Source: Imbricaverruca yamaguchii (lineage: Eukaryota; Arthropoda; Thecostraca; Neoverrucidae). From it: a stretch of 64,000 nt of DNA. Positions within the stretch are counted from its first letter, which is position 1, and every line of letters starts with the position of its first letter. Position numbers and translations under genes: made by a program. The stretch is from NCBI GenBank assembly GCA_034440575.1, contig JAOTOL010001460.1:193501-257500 (forward strand), read 5' to 3'. Below are positions 46,200 through 57,723 of the stretch, piece after piece. The notes beneath the pieces were generated by a model. It did not search any database, was not told the DNA's origin, and was given only the letters and a program-made list of their open reading frames with translations.

Positions 46200-46362
46200 T
46201 GCAGACGTTGTTGGGGGGCGGAAGTGTCGGGTTTTGGGGGGGCCGGGGCCTCGGGGGGAAAGGCTTGGGCCATTCAACATCCTTCAAATTCTTCACCCCC
46301 CGGCGAAAAAAAAAGGGGGAGGAATAAGAAAAATTTTTAAAAAAAAAAAAAAAAAAAAACTT
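46200..46362. other. Homopolymer-rich segment ending in poly(A)
   Basis: Unusually many runs of four to nine identical bases (G, C, A) followed by about 20 A. The texture differs from both flanks and resembles low-quality consensus as much as biology. The terminal A run could also be a retroposon tail. Confidence 0.6.
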
Positions 46363-46415
46363 TCACATCGAAAGCAACGTGTGTAGTTTTCACGGTGCGT
46401 TACTTCTGGAGGCGA

Positions 46416-46449
46416 CGTTGCCTGTGTGTGTGTGTGTGTGTGTGTGTGT
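46416..46449. repeat. (TG)n microsatellite
   Basis: About 15 TG dinucleotides. Confidence 0.95.
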
Positions 46450-47934
46450 TAAAGGTATGCAGTGTTCTTGAGCTACTGAGGTACACGGTATGCAGTAATG
46501 TGGGTGGTATTTGTGGAAGTGCAGCCTAGGCGCGTGCCTTTAATGGAGCTGTAACCTTTCGGGATTGCCATTTCATATTCCTTGTTGACGACTGACAGAG
46601 CACTTGGGACCGGTTTGTCGTACTGCGAAGCACCTCACCGCTTCCGCATGCCTTCTTAGCTCGGCGCGCGGGCAATTGCCTGTTGCGGTGTAGTTTTATG
46701 TTAGAAGGGCTCGAGCCTTACAACAGGCTATCTGCCCAGGTGCGGCGCACTAGCAAAACAGCAATCAAACGTAGAAGCATGACGATAAAAACGTTAAACA
46801 CCAGCTCTTAGTTAAGGATGTATCATTCGTTGACTATCATTTTGAATTATCAGCTGTCAGCGTTATTACAGGTTTTTCTCTTCAAAAGCACGTTTACCAG
46901 CATATGTGTGTGGTCAGGCAGCGGTGCAGCGCGTGCTATGGGAGTTTGTATGGGAGTCTTGTTTTGCCATCTTGTTGCATGCTCTTTTAATACTTGACAT
47001 GTCGGCCGAAAAGGCAATGATTGTTTCCGGGATGCATCCGTGACAAATGATAGGACACGCTCAGTTGCTGATCACACTTTGGGACGAGGTGCCGGGGGTG
47101 GGACGGGGTGGGACAGGGTCAAGTGGTGGGACCCCGTGCAGGGTGTCAGGCGGGCCAATTACCGACAGACAGCAGCATGCTGACGGCGGCCGAAGACACC
47201 TCTCGGGAACGGAACAACTGCACACGTCGCATTACAGCTAACTCGTAGCACGTGTCGAGCGATCAACAACACAGCGCTGCACTGATATCCGAGGCTGCCG
47301 ATGAGTGTAGGCACAGGCTCCTCGCTGTCCTTGGCGTAGAAAATACAATTCCATTTCTTGTCTCTGCGCTTGCAAATAATGGCATGTAGTCAGGTTCAGA
47401 CAAACATGGTAGTTTTCCTCGTGTATTTACTTACGCCATGTTTATCAAGCACGAATTAGCAGATATTTAAACGTGAAATAAATTGACCAATAACCAGGAT
47501 AATGTAAAGCATTGATGAGCGAGCCCAATCCAGTTTCTGACCCAGGAAGGACAGGAACAAAGGCATCCTATGAGCATAATCGCATAATCCCTCCTATGAG
47601 CATAATCGTCACACACAACTCTTGAACATGCTCGTATTACTGTATTCGGGAGGGGGTTGCGGTGGATTTCGCCCCCAACCCTTATATATTTTGTCGCATC
47701 CATTTTGCGAACCATATTGACTAGAACTCTGAAATTGGCAAGCTTTCCAAAATGTGTTTTGCGCATCCTCTAAAAAGCAATAGGTCCCAGCCCTAACGTG
47801 GACGGCTACTGGGGCCGATTTAGTGAGGTCGGTTTTGCCTTTTGTCTCGGTAGGATCTATCATTGGTATATCATGTGTTCTTCATGTTGGTAAGGTGGTA
47901 GCTTTGTCTCAGCCTGCAGTTCATGTCGTTCTCT
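46450..47934. other. Sequence without recognisable genes
   Basis: Contains a short GGGGTGGGAC repeat at about 47092-47118 and, at 47650-47686, GGGGGTTGCGGTGGATTTCG followed by CCCCCAACCC, an inverted-repeat-like block similar to 13465-13495. No supported exon. Confidence 0.4.
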
Positions 47935-48062
47935 CCGCCATCTCGTGCGCTAGAAGTGCCGGTGATGCAGCAGGAGCACCGGTGGTGCAACAGGAGTAGC
48001 GTCGGTGTACCAGAGCGCTGGTGGTGTAGCTGGAGTACCAGGTGGTGCAGCAGAAGCCAGCG
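47935..48062. repeat. Degenerate GTGCAGCAGGAGCACCGGTG repeat
   Basis: Units of about 25-28 bp with GGTGGTG(C/T)A(A/G)C(A/T)GGAG cores, decayed. It leads into the arrays that follow. Confidence 0.6.
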
Positions 48063-48139
48063 CGCCGATGGTGCTGTCGCTGACATGTCAGCGATGTGGC
48101 GGCGCGGTCGAGGAGCTGCGACACGTCAGTGCCGGTCGC

Positions 48140-48378
48140 GGCGCAGCTCCGCCGCAGCTCCATCGCAGCTCCATCACAGCTCCATCGCAGCTCCGCCGCA
48201 GCTCCATCACAGCTCCATCACAGCTCCGCCGCAGCTCCATCGCAGCTCCGCCGCAGCTCCATCGCAGCTCCGCCGCAGCTCCATCACAGCTCCATCACAG
48301 CTCCATCGCAGCTCCGCCGCAGCTCCATCACAGCTCCATCGCAGCTCCGCCGCAGCTCCATCACAGCTCCATGGCAGC
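48140..48378. repeat. 11-bp array (CAGCTCCATCG), about 21 units
   Basis: Three unit types are mixed: CAGCTCCATCG, CAGCTCCATCA and CAGCTCCGCCG. Their order is irregular. Open frames continue through it from both sides. Confidence 0.97.
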
Positions 48379-48389
48379 GAAGTTGCAAC

Positions 48390-48786
48390 TGATATTGGAT
48401 ACCACGATACTGGAACTGGATGCCACGAGGCTGGTACTGGACATCACGAGGCTGGTACTGGACATCACAAGGCTGGTACTGGATGCCACGAGGCTGGTAC
48501 TGGACATCAAGAGGTTGGTACTGGACATCACGAGGCTGGTACTGGACATCACGAGGCTGGTACTGGACATCACGAGGCTGGTACTGGACATCACGAGGCT
48601 GGTACTGGACATCACGAGGCTGGTACTGAACATCACGAGGCTGGTACTGGACATCACGAGGCTGGTACTGGACATCACGAGGCTGGTACTGGACATCACG
48701 AGGCTGGTACTGAACATCACGAGGCTGGTACTGGACATCACCAGACTGGTACTGGACATCACGAGGCTGGTACTGGATGCCACGAG
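48390..48786. repeat. 21-bp array (GGTACTGGACATCACGAGGC), about 18 units
   Basis: The unit is GGTACTGGACATCACGAGGC plus T. Being 21 bp and stop-free, it keeps open three plus frames (7-residue repeats LVLDITR, HEAGTGH and TSRGWYW) and one minus frame (TSLVMSS). Frames of 300 and 303 codons (47923-48825, 48005-48916) span this array and the 11-bp array. Substitutions are not biased to synonymous sites in any one frame as far as I can see. Confidence 0.97.
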
Positions 48787-49145
48787 AGTCGCCAGCCCCG
48801 GCGGTGTCCCCGTGATGACCAGTGAGAGGCCATCCGGCAGATTACCCTCAGACGTCTGGTCAGCAGGTCGGTCGGAAGTAGGCTGGAGACGATGCTGGCC
48901 GACGACGACATCATGAGGTCAGACGACAGCCTCCACATCATCACTGCCAGGAAGACGGCCGGGACGGTACCTCAAGCAGAAGGGTGGTGACTCGCTGGCC
49001 TCCCAAGTGATGCTCGTGGCTACAGCCTAAGCCAGGCGCCTGACCAAAGCCAAAGCCGTGCCGGTGACCAAAACTAAAACCGTCCAAAACCAATGTTGTA
49101 ACTCAAACCAAAACTGGAAAAGCTTTGGTCTCCAATGCCAAGCTT
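48787..49145. other. Sequence without recognisable genes
   Basis: Spacer with AAAACCAAA-type words at 49050-49110. Nothing is supported. Confidence 0.4.
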
Positions 49146-49550
49146 AGCACTGGCAGATAGTGCGGCTGTACTGGCGTATGTCTAGTGGGTGACATCTTAT
49201 GTGTGGTTGGCGTTTTAAGTATGGTGTGTGACGCTGTATTGATGCGAATGGGCAACGGTTTATGTATGTTTGTGTGATGTTCTGTATGTGGAGCTGATGA
49301 CGTTTTATCTACGCTGTGATGTTTGATGTATGTTATGTGATGGGACATAGCGCACCAGGAGTTTGGTGACATGGTACGTTCATAGCCTTGTGACATGGCA
49401 TGTTGATAACATGATACATGATATATCTATAATTCGGAGACATAGTGTGTCTGTAGTTTGTAACTCATGGGTGTGGTATATTCGTAGCTTAGGAAGGTGG
49501 CAGATATGTACTGCACAGACGATGCACGTCTATTACTTTGGGTCATTCCA
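49146..49550. repeat. Decayed ~30-bp TGTG/ACATG-rich array
   Basis: Words such as GTGACATGGTACGTT, GTGACATGGCATGTT, ATGATACATGATATAT and GAGACATAGTGTGTCTGTAG recur at roughly 24-32-bp steps. It is a heavily mutated former minisatellite. Confidence 0.55.
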
Positions 49551-50036
49551 ATAGCAGCTTCCTCGAAAAAAAGACACAAACGTAGATCGAGTATTTCTCT
49601 CACCTGATCTCTGAAAGTCTAGCTACCTTATAGCAATTCATTGTTCCCAAAAGTATGGGAGATACGTGGTATATACCCACTAAGTAGTCGCTTTGTTGAA
49701 CCAATTTATAACAGTTTTTGTGAAGTCATATATATTAGTACCTCTGGCTTTTCTGGTGAACCAATTATCTCGATGCATTCCCACTGAAATGGATGTCTAG
49801 CTTTGATATATATTTGCTATTCGCAGGTCTCTGCCTGTGAGTACACTCCAGCACCGTTCCTTGCCATCTATTTTCCGTCTAGTTCTTGCCCTCATACTTA
49901 CAATATACTGCCACAACCGTCCCCACGCAAGTATAGTTGGCCATAATAGCGCTTCCATTTCCATGTATTCCGGCTGACATGTCCCAGTTTGCTGTCTGTA
50001 CCCGACGGTTCCCTGGCGTGCTTCCAGTGCAGTCGC
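49551..50036. other. Sequence without recognisable features
   Basis: AT-leaning spacer. Nothing is supported. Confidence 0.45.
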
Positions 50037-50517
50037 CTCCGGAGCGTCAGGGGGAGGTCGTCAGGGGGAGGTAGTCAGGGGAGGTCGTCAGGGGGAGGTC
50101 GTCAGGGGAGGTCGTCAGGGGAGGTCGTCAGGGGAGGTCGTCAGGGGAGGTCGTCAGGGGAGGTCGTCAGGGGGAGGTCGTCAGGGGGAGGTCGTCAGGG
50201 GAGGTCGTCAGGGAGGTCGTCAGGGGAGGTCGTCAGGGGAGGTCGTTAGGGGGAGGTCGTCAGTGGAGGTCGTCAGGGGAGGTCATCAGGGGAGGTCGTC
50301 AGGGGGAGGTCGTCAGGGGAGGTCGTCAGGGGGAGGTCGTCAGGGGAGGTCGTCAGGGGAGGTCGTCAGGGGAGGTCGTCAGGGGGAGGTCGTCAGGGGA
50401 GGTCGTCAGGGGGAGGTCGTCAGGGGAGGTCGTCAGGGGAGGTCGTCAGTGGGAGGTCGTTAGGGGAGGTCATCAGGGGAGGTCGTCAGGGGAGGTCGTC
50501 AGGGGGAGGTCGTCAGC
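50037..50517. repeat. 13-14-bp array (GGAGGTCGTCAGGG), about 36 units
   Basis: Units differ mainly in whether the G run has four or five G. Occasional GTCATC, GTCGTT and CAGTG variants occur. The plus strand is purine-rich. Frames read Gly/Arg/Ser repeats only. Confidence 0.97.
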
Positions 50518-50567
50518 CTCTGTGCCGGAACTCCCGCCCATGCACAGGCTCGTCAGGTGGTCCTCAG

Positions 50568-50704
50568 CCCCCGGCCGCCGTGTGCTGCCCTCGCCCCCCC
50601 CCCACCACACCGGCCGCCGTGTGCTGCCCCCCCCCCCCCACCACACCAGCCGCCGTGTGCTGCCCTCGCCCCCCACCACACCGGCCGCCGTGTGCTCCCC
50701 CGCT
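50568..50704. repeat. ~38-bp array with C runs, four units
   Basis: Each unit is CCGGCCGCCGTGTGCTGCCC followed by TCGCCCCC and a C run of variable length, then ACCACA. Unit length varies (31-41 bp) because the C run does. Confidence 0.93.
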
Positions 50705-51221
50705 TGTGCAAAGACCGCATGGTCGGCGGAGGTTCGCAGAACGCCTATTTTCATGCGCAATGGCCACGGGGTGGAGGTCGACTGGTCTGGCGGCACACAG
50801 GGCTTCCCTCGGTGGCCCACATGCGGACCCCCCTCGCCGTCCGTTGACGCTTCTGGGAAGTTCGTCGGCCCGACCCGGCCCGGCTCATCGCTGACCGCGA
50901 GCTGGCCGCGCCGGTCACGCGACCTCATCGCTCGCGACGCGTCGGCCAGTTGTTTGCGGGCCCCGCCTCGTCGGACCCGGTGCAACGACCTGCCTCAACC
51001 GACGGATCGATGCCGCCGACGCGCACTTCCTGGTTCAGAGATTTCGGGTCGGCCGCGACACATCTGAACATCGATTTCGGCGCAGCCCCGGGCAGCCGGT
51101 GGGGGCGTCGCCGCCGGGTGGCGGCCCCTCTGGCCAACCTGGCGGGCCTGGTGCCGCCGCCCTCCTCACAGAAATGGCTGATTCCAGTGACGAGCCCGGC
51201 TGGACTGTGGAGCAAATCTGC
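50705..51221. other. GC-rich spacer
   Basis: CpG-rich sequence with overlapping frames of 96-181 codons. No domain or paired splice sites are recognised. Confidence 0.4.
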
Positions 51222-51602
51222 TGCGGTTCGGCAGACTGGCTGGTCTGCTGCAGTCCGGCAGACTGGCCGGTCCGAGCCGGTCTGCTGCGGCCCGGCAGAC
51301 TGGCCGGTCTACTGCGGTTCGGCAGACTGGCCGGTCTGAACCAGTCTGCTGCGGTCCGGCAGACTGGCTGGTCTGAGCCGGTCTGCTGCGGTCCGGCAGA
51401 CTGGCCGGTCCGAGCCGGTCTGCTGCGGTCCGGAGACTGGCCGGTCTGGGCCGGTCTGCTGCGGCCCGGCAGACTGGCTGGTCTGAGCCGGTCTGATGCG
51501 GTCCGGCAGACTGGCTGGTCTGCTGCGGTCTGCTGCGGTCCGGCAGACTGGCTGGTCTGCTGCGGTCCGGCAGACTGGCTAGTCTGAGCCGGTCTGCTGC
51601 AG
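51222..51602. repeat. 27/37-bp array with hairpin-forming unit
   Basis: The core GTCTGCTGCGGTCCGGCAGA plus CTGGC(C/T)G is 27 bp. Many copies add a 10-bp GTCTGAGCCG insert. Within the core, GTCTGC and GCAGAC form a perfect 6-bp inverted pair. Frames of 147-226 codons on both strands are repeat-derived. Confidence 0.95.
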
Positions 51603-51614
51603 TGTGCACCCTGA

Positions 51615-51858
51615 TTCTGAATAGTGGTTGTAGACCTGGTACTGAGTAGGTTCTCTGTGTCTGTCTCTGGACCGGCTAAGTGCATTGTAATAATGCGCCG
51701 ACTGAGTAGGTCCACTGAAGCAATCCTTTAACCAAGTAAGCCCACTGCAGCAAACCCTCGACCGAGTAGATCCACTGTAACAGTCCATCGACTGAGTAGA
51801 TCAACTGTAGCATGCCCTCGACTGAGTAAATCTATTGTGGCAGTCCCTCGATTACATT
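51615..51858. repeat. Degenerate 30-bp array (CGACTGAGTAGATCCACTGT)
   Basis: About eight units of CGACTGAGTAGATCCACTGT followed by A(G/A)CA(G/T)(T/G)CCCT. They are clearest at 51750-51840 and diverged near 51620. Confidence 0.85.
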
Positions 51859-52177
51859 GTGTGTAGCACATACAGCCGTTATATAACTGTAACAGTTGCC
51901 GGTTATATCAAATTTAATTATGGTATTGTCAATTGTGTTCACTGATCCGGTATAGTATTATCGCAACCGACGACCAGTGGAGAATGGGGAAGAATTAATT
52001 GGACATGCCTTTTACGTGATTAACCCGATACAAATGAGCTGTATTAGGACGTAGGACTCATGAAGACCCACCATTTCTACGAGCCACAGCTGACCTACAC
52101 GTATATTGGCAGACCCGGGTGTCATTGCCAGTCATGCTGTGTATTTAGGTAGATGCCATAGGCAGCAGCGCCAGGCG
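51859..52177. other. Sequence without recognisable features
   Basis: AT-rich spacer with no array or gene. Confidence 0.45.
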
Positions 52178-53092
52178 GCTGTGCGGTTTCGTCTCCCTAT
52201 CATACTGCAGTCGTGATCGCGCCGCACGGTCGGCATGGTGCCGTCTCGTCTCCCTATCGTACTGCAGTCGTGATCGCGCCGCACGGTTGGCATGGTGCGG
52301 TTTCGTCTCCCTATCGTACTGCAGTCATGAGCGCGCCGCACGGTCGGCATGGTGCCGTCTCGCCTCCCTATCGTACTGCAGTCGTGAGCGCGCCGCACGG
52401 TCGGCATGGTGCCGTCTCGTCTCCCTATCGTACTGCAGTCGTGATCGCGCCGCACGGTCGGCATGGTGCCGTCTCGTCTCCCTATCGTACTGCAGTCGTG
52501 AGCGCGCCGCACGGTCGGCATGGTGCCGTTTCGTCTCCCTATCGTACTGCAGTCGTGAGCGCGCCGCACGGTCGGCATGGTGCGGTTTCGTCTCCCTATC
52601 GTACTGCAGTCGTGAGCGCGCCGCACGGTCGGCATGGTGCCGTCTCGTCTCCCTATCGTACTGCAGTCGTGATCGCGCCGCACGGTCGGCATGGTGCCGT
52701 TTCGTCTCCTATCGTACTGCAGTCGTGATCGCGCCGCACGGTCGGCATGGTGCCGTTTCGTCTCCCTATCGTACTGCAGTCGTGAGCGCGCCGCACGGTC
52801 GGCATGGTGCCGTCTCGCCTCCCTATCGTACTGCAGTCGTGAGCGCGCCGCACGGTCGGCATGGTGCCGTTTCGTCTCCCTATCGTACTGCAGTCGTGAG
52901 CGCGCCGCACGGTCGGCATGGTGCCGTTTCGTCTCCCTATCGTACTGCAGTCGTGATCGCGCCGCACGGTCGGCATGGTGCCGTTTCGTCTCCCTATCGT
53001 ACTGCAGTCGTGAGCGCGCCGCACGGTCGGCATGGTGCCGTTTCGTCTCCCTATCATACTGCAGTCGTGATCGCGCCGCACGGCCAGCATGG
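52178..53092. repeat. 57-bp array, about 16 units
   Basis: Each unit is GCAGTCGTGAGCGCGCCGCA, CGGTCGGCATGGTGCCGTTT, CGTCTCCCTATCGTACT in succession. Variation is mostly GAGC/GATC, CCGTTTC/CCGTCTC/CGGTTTC and CGTCTCC/CGCCTCC. Length is 19 codons, so frames stay open on both strands (328 codons plus, 186 and 145 minus). A one-base deletion at about 52709 shifts every frame midway, which argues against coding. Confidence 0.98.
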
Positions 53093-53199
53093 CGATCCGT
53101 CTGTCACACGTCTGGAGAGCGGTCGGGCTCGTTACGGGGACGCCGCTTTCTCAGCCGGTGTGCGCGAGTGCCGCCCGGTCGCACCGTTATGCATGTGCA

Positions 53200-53231
53200 C
53201 GATGCACGGTGCACGGTGCACGGTGCACAGT
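53200..53231. repeat. (GCACGGT)n heptamer
   Basis: Four near-perfect copies of a 7-bp unit rich in the palindrome GTGCAC. Confidence 0.9.
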
Positions 53232-53445
53232 CTTGCGCCGCGGCAACTCGCACACCCAGCCGAGGGGCAGTGACCCCGGCCGTATTTGGAGCACCGGAAG
53301 GCCGACCGACCGGCGCCGATGATGGCCTATTTAGCGGTCAACGCACGCCGCGCCGCGTGCCCTATCGGCAGCCTACACTGGCGCACGTGACTGATAGTGG
53401 GGCCAGAGGCAGGTCCTCGTCATGACTAGTACATCCACACCCTGC
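53232..53445. other. Spacer
   Basis: GC-rich spacer between arrays. Nothing is supported. Confidence 0.4.
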
Positions 53446-54622
53446 CCCCGCACAGGCCCGGACCACGCATCACCACCCTGACACTCACACAGGCACTGCC
53501 CTCATACAAACCTGGACCACACACGTCCGCCATGACCCCATACAGACGTGGACCCTGCCACCCAAACACACCCGGGCCACCCACGTCCATCCTGACCCCA
53601 TACAGACCCACACCCTGTCCCCACACAGACCTATACTGTGCCTCCACATAAACCCACACCCTGCCTCCACACAGACCCACACCCTGCCTCCACACAGACC
53701 CACACCCTGTCTCCACACAGACCCACACCCTGTCCCCACACAGACCCACACCCTGTCCCCACACAGACCCACACCCTGTCCCCACACAGACCTATACTAT
53801 GCCTCCACATAAACCCACACCCTGCCTCCACACAGACCCACACCCTGTCCCCACACAGACCCACACCCTGCCTCCACACAGACCCACACCCTGTCCCCAC
53901 ACAGACCCACACCCTGTCCCCACACAGACCCACACCCTGTCCCCACACAGACCGACACCCTGTCCCCACACAGACCCACACCCTGCCTCCACACAGACCC
54001 ACACATTGCCTCCACACAGACCCACACCCTGCCTCCACACAGACCCACACACTGCCTCCACACAGACCCACACACTATCCCCACACAGACCCACACCCTG
54101 TCCCCACACAGACCCACACCCTGTCCCCACACAGACCGACACCCTGTCCCCACCCAGACCCACACCCTGTCCCCACACAGACCCACACCCTGCCTCCACA
54201 CAGACCCACACCCTGTCTCCACACAGACCGACACCCTGTCCCCACACAGACCCACACCCTGTCCCCACACAGACCCACATCCTGTCCCCACACAGACCCA
54301 CACCCTGTCTCCACACAGACCCACACCCTGTCCCCACACAGACCCATACTGTGCCTCCACACAAACCCACACCCTGCCTCCACACAGACCCACACCCTGT
54401 CCCCACACAGACCCACATCCTATCCCCACACAGACCCACACCCTGTCCCCACACAGACCCACACTGTGCCTTCACACAAACCCACACCCTGCCTCCACAC
54501 AGACCCACACCCTGTCCCCACACAGACCCACACCCTGTCCCCACACAGACCCACACTGTGCCTCCACACAAACCCATACCCGGTCCCCACACAGACCCAT
54601 ACTCTGTCCCACACAGGCCCGG
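53446..54622. repeat. 23-bp array (ACACAGACCCACACCCTGTC), about 50 units
   Basis: The unit is ACACAGACCCACACCCTGTC plus CCC, alternating with TGCCTCC and TGTCTCC endings and occasional TATACTGTGCC units. The first 180 bases (53446-53630) are diverged copies. As 23 is not divisible by three, every plus frame cycles through one 23-residue period. Frames of 337 and 277 codons plus and 266 codons minus result. Confidence 0.98.
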
Positions 54623-55117
54623 CCAATTCTAACTTTTCATCCACGAAATGAAAAGCTTTGCGCAGGTTATCAAACGAATCCGTATTTCATACCGACATCT
54701 GCCTCGCGAATTTGTTCCGGGCACTGAAAGCCGTCACCTACATGGTAGCCAAGTATGCAGCTGTGTTCGCCACTGCCCCTGTGCCCGCAGACTCGAGCAA
54801 CGCCGCCCTGCTGCTCTACACGTGGCCGATTCCTGGCGACGGGCGGGCGGGCCGCGACTTTCCGCGCCTGGTGGAGGTCAAAACTGGTGTACGCAGGCTG
54901 AACAATGCACATGGCGCTCCGCCAGTTAAGGGACCCCGTGTGCGGCGGCATTGTTCGGGACTGCTGAAAAGGAACCGTGTTCCACAGATACTATGGCTAA
55001 ATATAGATCGTGCTTCTCGAGTGACACTTTTACTTGGGCGTTTTGAACCGATCGATCGTCATCCTATAAATACCGCGCTGCTTGTAGGCGCGGCATCATC
55101 ACTTCTTTGCTCGTTAA
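54623..55117. other. Unique-looking sequence, no confident gene
   Basis: A frame at 54658-55188 (176 codons) has normal composition in its first 100 residues, but I recognise no domain and see no splice pair. Its end reads into the next array. Confidence 0.35.
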
Positions 55118-55292
55118 TCAGCGCGGTACTCGGTACCCTCGATACCGTGACGGTACTAGGTACTCTCAATACCGTTGCGATATCCTAAGCTCTCGGTACC
55201 GCGATTGTACTCGGCACTCTCGGTACGGCGACGGTGTTCGGTACTCTCGGCAACCCGGCGGTGCTTGGTACCATCGGCACCGCGGCGGTCGG
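55118..55292. repeat. Degenerate 30-bp array (GGTACTCTCGGTACCG)
   Basis: Five or six units with ACTCGGTACCCTCGATACCG-type cores, diverged, and a shared GGTAC palindrome. Confidence 0.8.
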
Positions 55293-55688
55293 CAGACTTC
55301 CGAGAACAGAGCCACGTACCGAGGACGACCGCAGAACACGATCCGAGACGGCCGCGACAATGTCCTCCAGAACGACATGGGGGAGGACACGGTCCGGCGG
55401 AGGACAGTGAAGCCGAGCAGGAGCTGACAGGAGCTGACAGGACAGGAAAACTGTTATTTAGCGACAATGGTAATTTCTGAGGTAAAAAAGGCATTGTTGT
55501 AATGTTTTATTTTTTAGATGTCACATAATTCATATCTCCAAATCGATGTTCCCAAAGCACAAATCTAGCCATGGTCTGGATGTATGCTTGAGTTTTTTTT
55601 TAATGCATGGAACACCTGCACAGGCCTGCTCACAAAGGTTCTTAAGCTCCCTCCGTTTTTCCGGAACTGCACGGCTCGAGAGTTGTTG
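55293..55688. other. Sequence without recognisable features
   Basis: GC-rich start and AT-rich end, with an AGGAGCTGAC pair at 55420. Nothing is supported. Confidence 0.4.
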
Positions 55689-56045
55689 CACTACAGTCGG
55701 ACTGTACCGCGGGAGAGTTGTTCAGTATCACCAGTCGGACTGTACCGCGGGAGATTGTTCAGTATCACCAGTCGGACTGTGCCGCGGGAGAGTTGTTCAG
55801 TATCACCAGTCGGACTGTACCGCGGAGAGTTGTTCAGTATCACCAGTCGGACTGTGCCGCGGGAGAGTTGTTCAGTATCACCAGTCGGACTGTACCGCGG
55901 GAGAGTTGTTCAGTATCACCAGTCGGACTGTACCGCGGGAGAGTTGTTCAGTATCACCAGTCGGACTGTACCGCGGGAGAGTTGTTCAGTATCACCAGTC
56001 AGACTGTACCGCGGGAGAGTTGTTCAGTATCACCAGTCGGCCGGC
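55689..56045. repeat. 38-bp array (CGGACTGTACCGCGGGAGAG), about nine units
   Basis: The unit is CGGACTGTACCGCGGGAGAG plus TTGTTCAGTATCACCAGT. Copies differ by TACC/TGCC and by single deletions at about 55753 and 55826 that break any continuous frame. Confidence 0.97.
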
Positions 56046-56204
56046 GTACCGTGCTGTCAGACTATACCGTGTTGACTGATCACTGGCGATACTGCCGCGT
56101 CAACATACATCAACGTGTCCGATACTCCCGCATATATTGTGGGGGATTTCATTGATCACTTACTGGGTATGCCCCGGCGCTGGTGGAGTGGACGCATGAC
56201 CGCA
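56046..56204. other. Spacer
   Basis: Short spacer. Nothing is supported. Confidence 0.4.
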
Positions 56205-56415
56205 CCCAGGACACGTGACTGGCTCTGACGCACGTGCCCGCCATGGGCGTACTGCAGGTCAGCTCTACTGCCTCGCGTCCTGGACACGTGACTGGCTCTG
56301 ACCCGCGTGCCCGCCCGGGGCGTACTGCAGGTCAGCTCTACTGCCTCGCGTCCTGGACACGTGACTGGCTCTGACACACGTGCCGGCCCGGGGCGTACTG
56401 CAGGTCAGCGCTGCT
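56205..56415. repeat. 73-bp array, about three units
   Basis: CACGTGACTGGCTCTGAC starts at 56212, 56285 and 56358, exactly 73 bp apart. Each unit has an ACACGTG E-box-type palindrome and a CGTACTGCAGGTCAGC block. Confidence 0.97.
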
Positions 56416-57723
56416 GCCCCGCGCCACGGCCGGGATGATTGCGCGTTTTGCGGGGACATGGGGGAGGTGGCGATCGCCCGGCTAATGCCCGCCTGTCACA
56501 AGCTGCGACCGTTCGCGAGTGATGGATATATTCGCTCCTCCAGGGCAGGCGATGTGTTTGGCCCGGATGGAGCGGCCTGGGCGCACCCTCTTATTGATTC
56601 CAATCCGTGTATTCATCACATGGACAGAACTGACGTAATTTGAGTGCTACCAGTTGGATCGAACGCGCTTATATCACTTCCTCATTTATTATTTTCGTCC
56701 CCCGACGCTTAGCTCCCCTCCATGCTCTAACTAGCCCATTTGCATGAGCGCTCGGTCCGTTTTGTTTAATCCGAAAATGCTCTGATGAGCGGCTGGATTC
56801 TGCGAAGATGATGACTTTGATGGAGAGATTCGAACGCTCCCGTCCGATCGGTCTGATGGCCAGCCCTGCGTTGCCAAACAATGGCGCCCTTGTTGGCATT
56901 AGGAGGCGATTCTCGACATTAGCCCAGTCTCAGCTGCCGCTGTGAAAATAGTCCCCACCGCTCTTCGTATAGCCGTTGGCAGATTCAATTAAGCCATGTT
57001 TTATGAGGGGTGTGCGCAGTAGATGGAATGGAAACAACTGACGGTTACACGCCAGTTGTGTGTGGTCGGGGGACCGCAACACTTGCCACTTTGGGACGAT
57101 GCAAATGCAGTATTTCTGTAATTATTTATTCGATGGAATCCTACCAACACTGAAAACAAAAAGCATTTAAGTTCGAGCAACCTTCTAGTGTGGTTGCATA
57201 CTTTTACGTCATTATTCTGACACGTGTCACCAGCGACCTGGGACAACTAGCATCGCCAATGGCAAGTTTTGTAACCATTGCTACGTGTACTGGTTGAGAC
57301 TGTCTGATTTGTCTGTGGGATTTTTCAAAAGCTAATCCTATTAGATAGTGATATAGCTATTTCACCACCTTATAGTACCACAAGCATGAGAAATATAATC
57401 CAAATTAGATGATTACTGAGGAACTAGTTTCTTCAATGCGCTTTAATGTGCTTCAGTGCGGCTACAAGGAGCATGCTGCTGTATCACTGTTACATTTAAT
57501 CTAACCGTCTCCTTGAAGTTGTAACGATATTTCCAAACATACTATGTTTTATACAGATTGAGCTGTCGTGTACGGCACTTCATCAGATTCATCAAATATA
57601 AAAAAATCACTTTCTAATCAGTACATCAACACGTCTTTGGTCACCAGGCGTCCGGCAAAAGGACATATGATGGTGTTGTAATCATATCAACATCCCACGT
57701 GGCTCCGACATACGACACTGCAA
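56416..57723. other. Sequence without recognisable genes
   Basis: GC-rich until about 56590, then AT-leaning. A GATTCGAAC at about 56829 recalls a tRNA T-loop but no cloverleaf can be built. Nothing else is supported. Confidence 0.45.

Noticed and set aside
53638..54651. Pro/His/Thr-rich 337-codon frame in the 23-bp array
   Set aside because: It arises from a stop-free unit. Antisense frames of similar length exist and no coding signal beyond the repeat is present.
56816..56900. Possible tRNA on the minus strand (GTTCGAATC T-loop-like)
   Set aside because: Only the T-loop matches. No 7-bp acceptor stem or anticodon arm can be formed at the right spacing.
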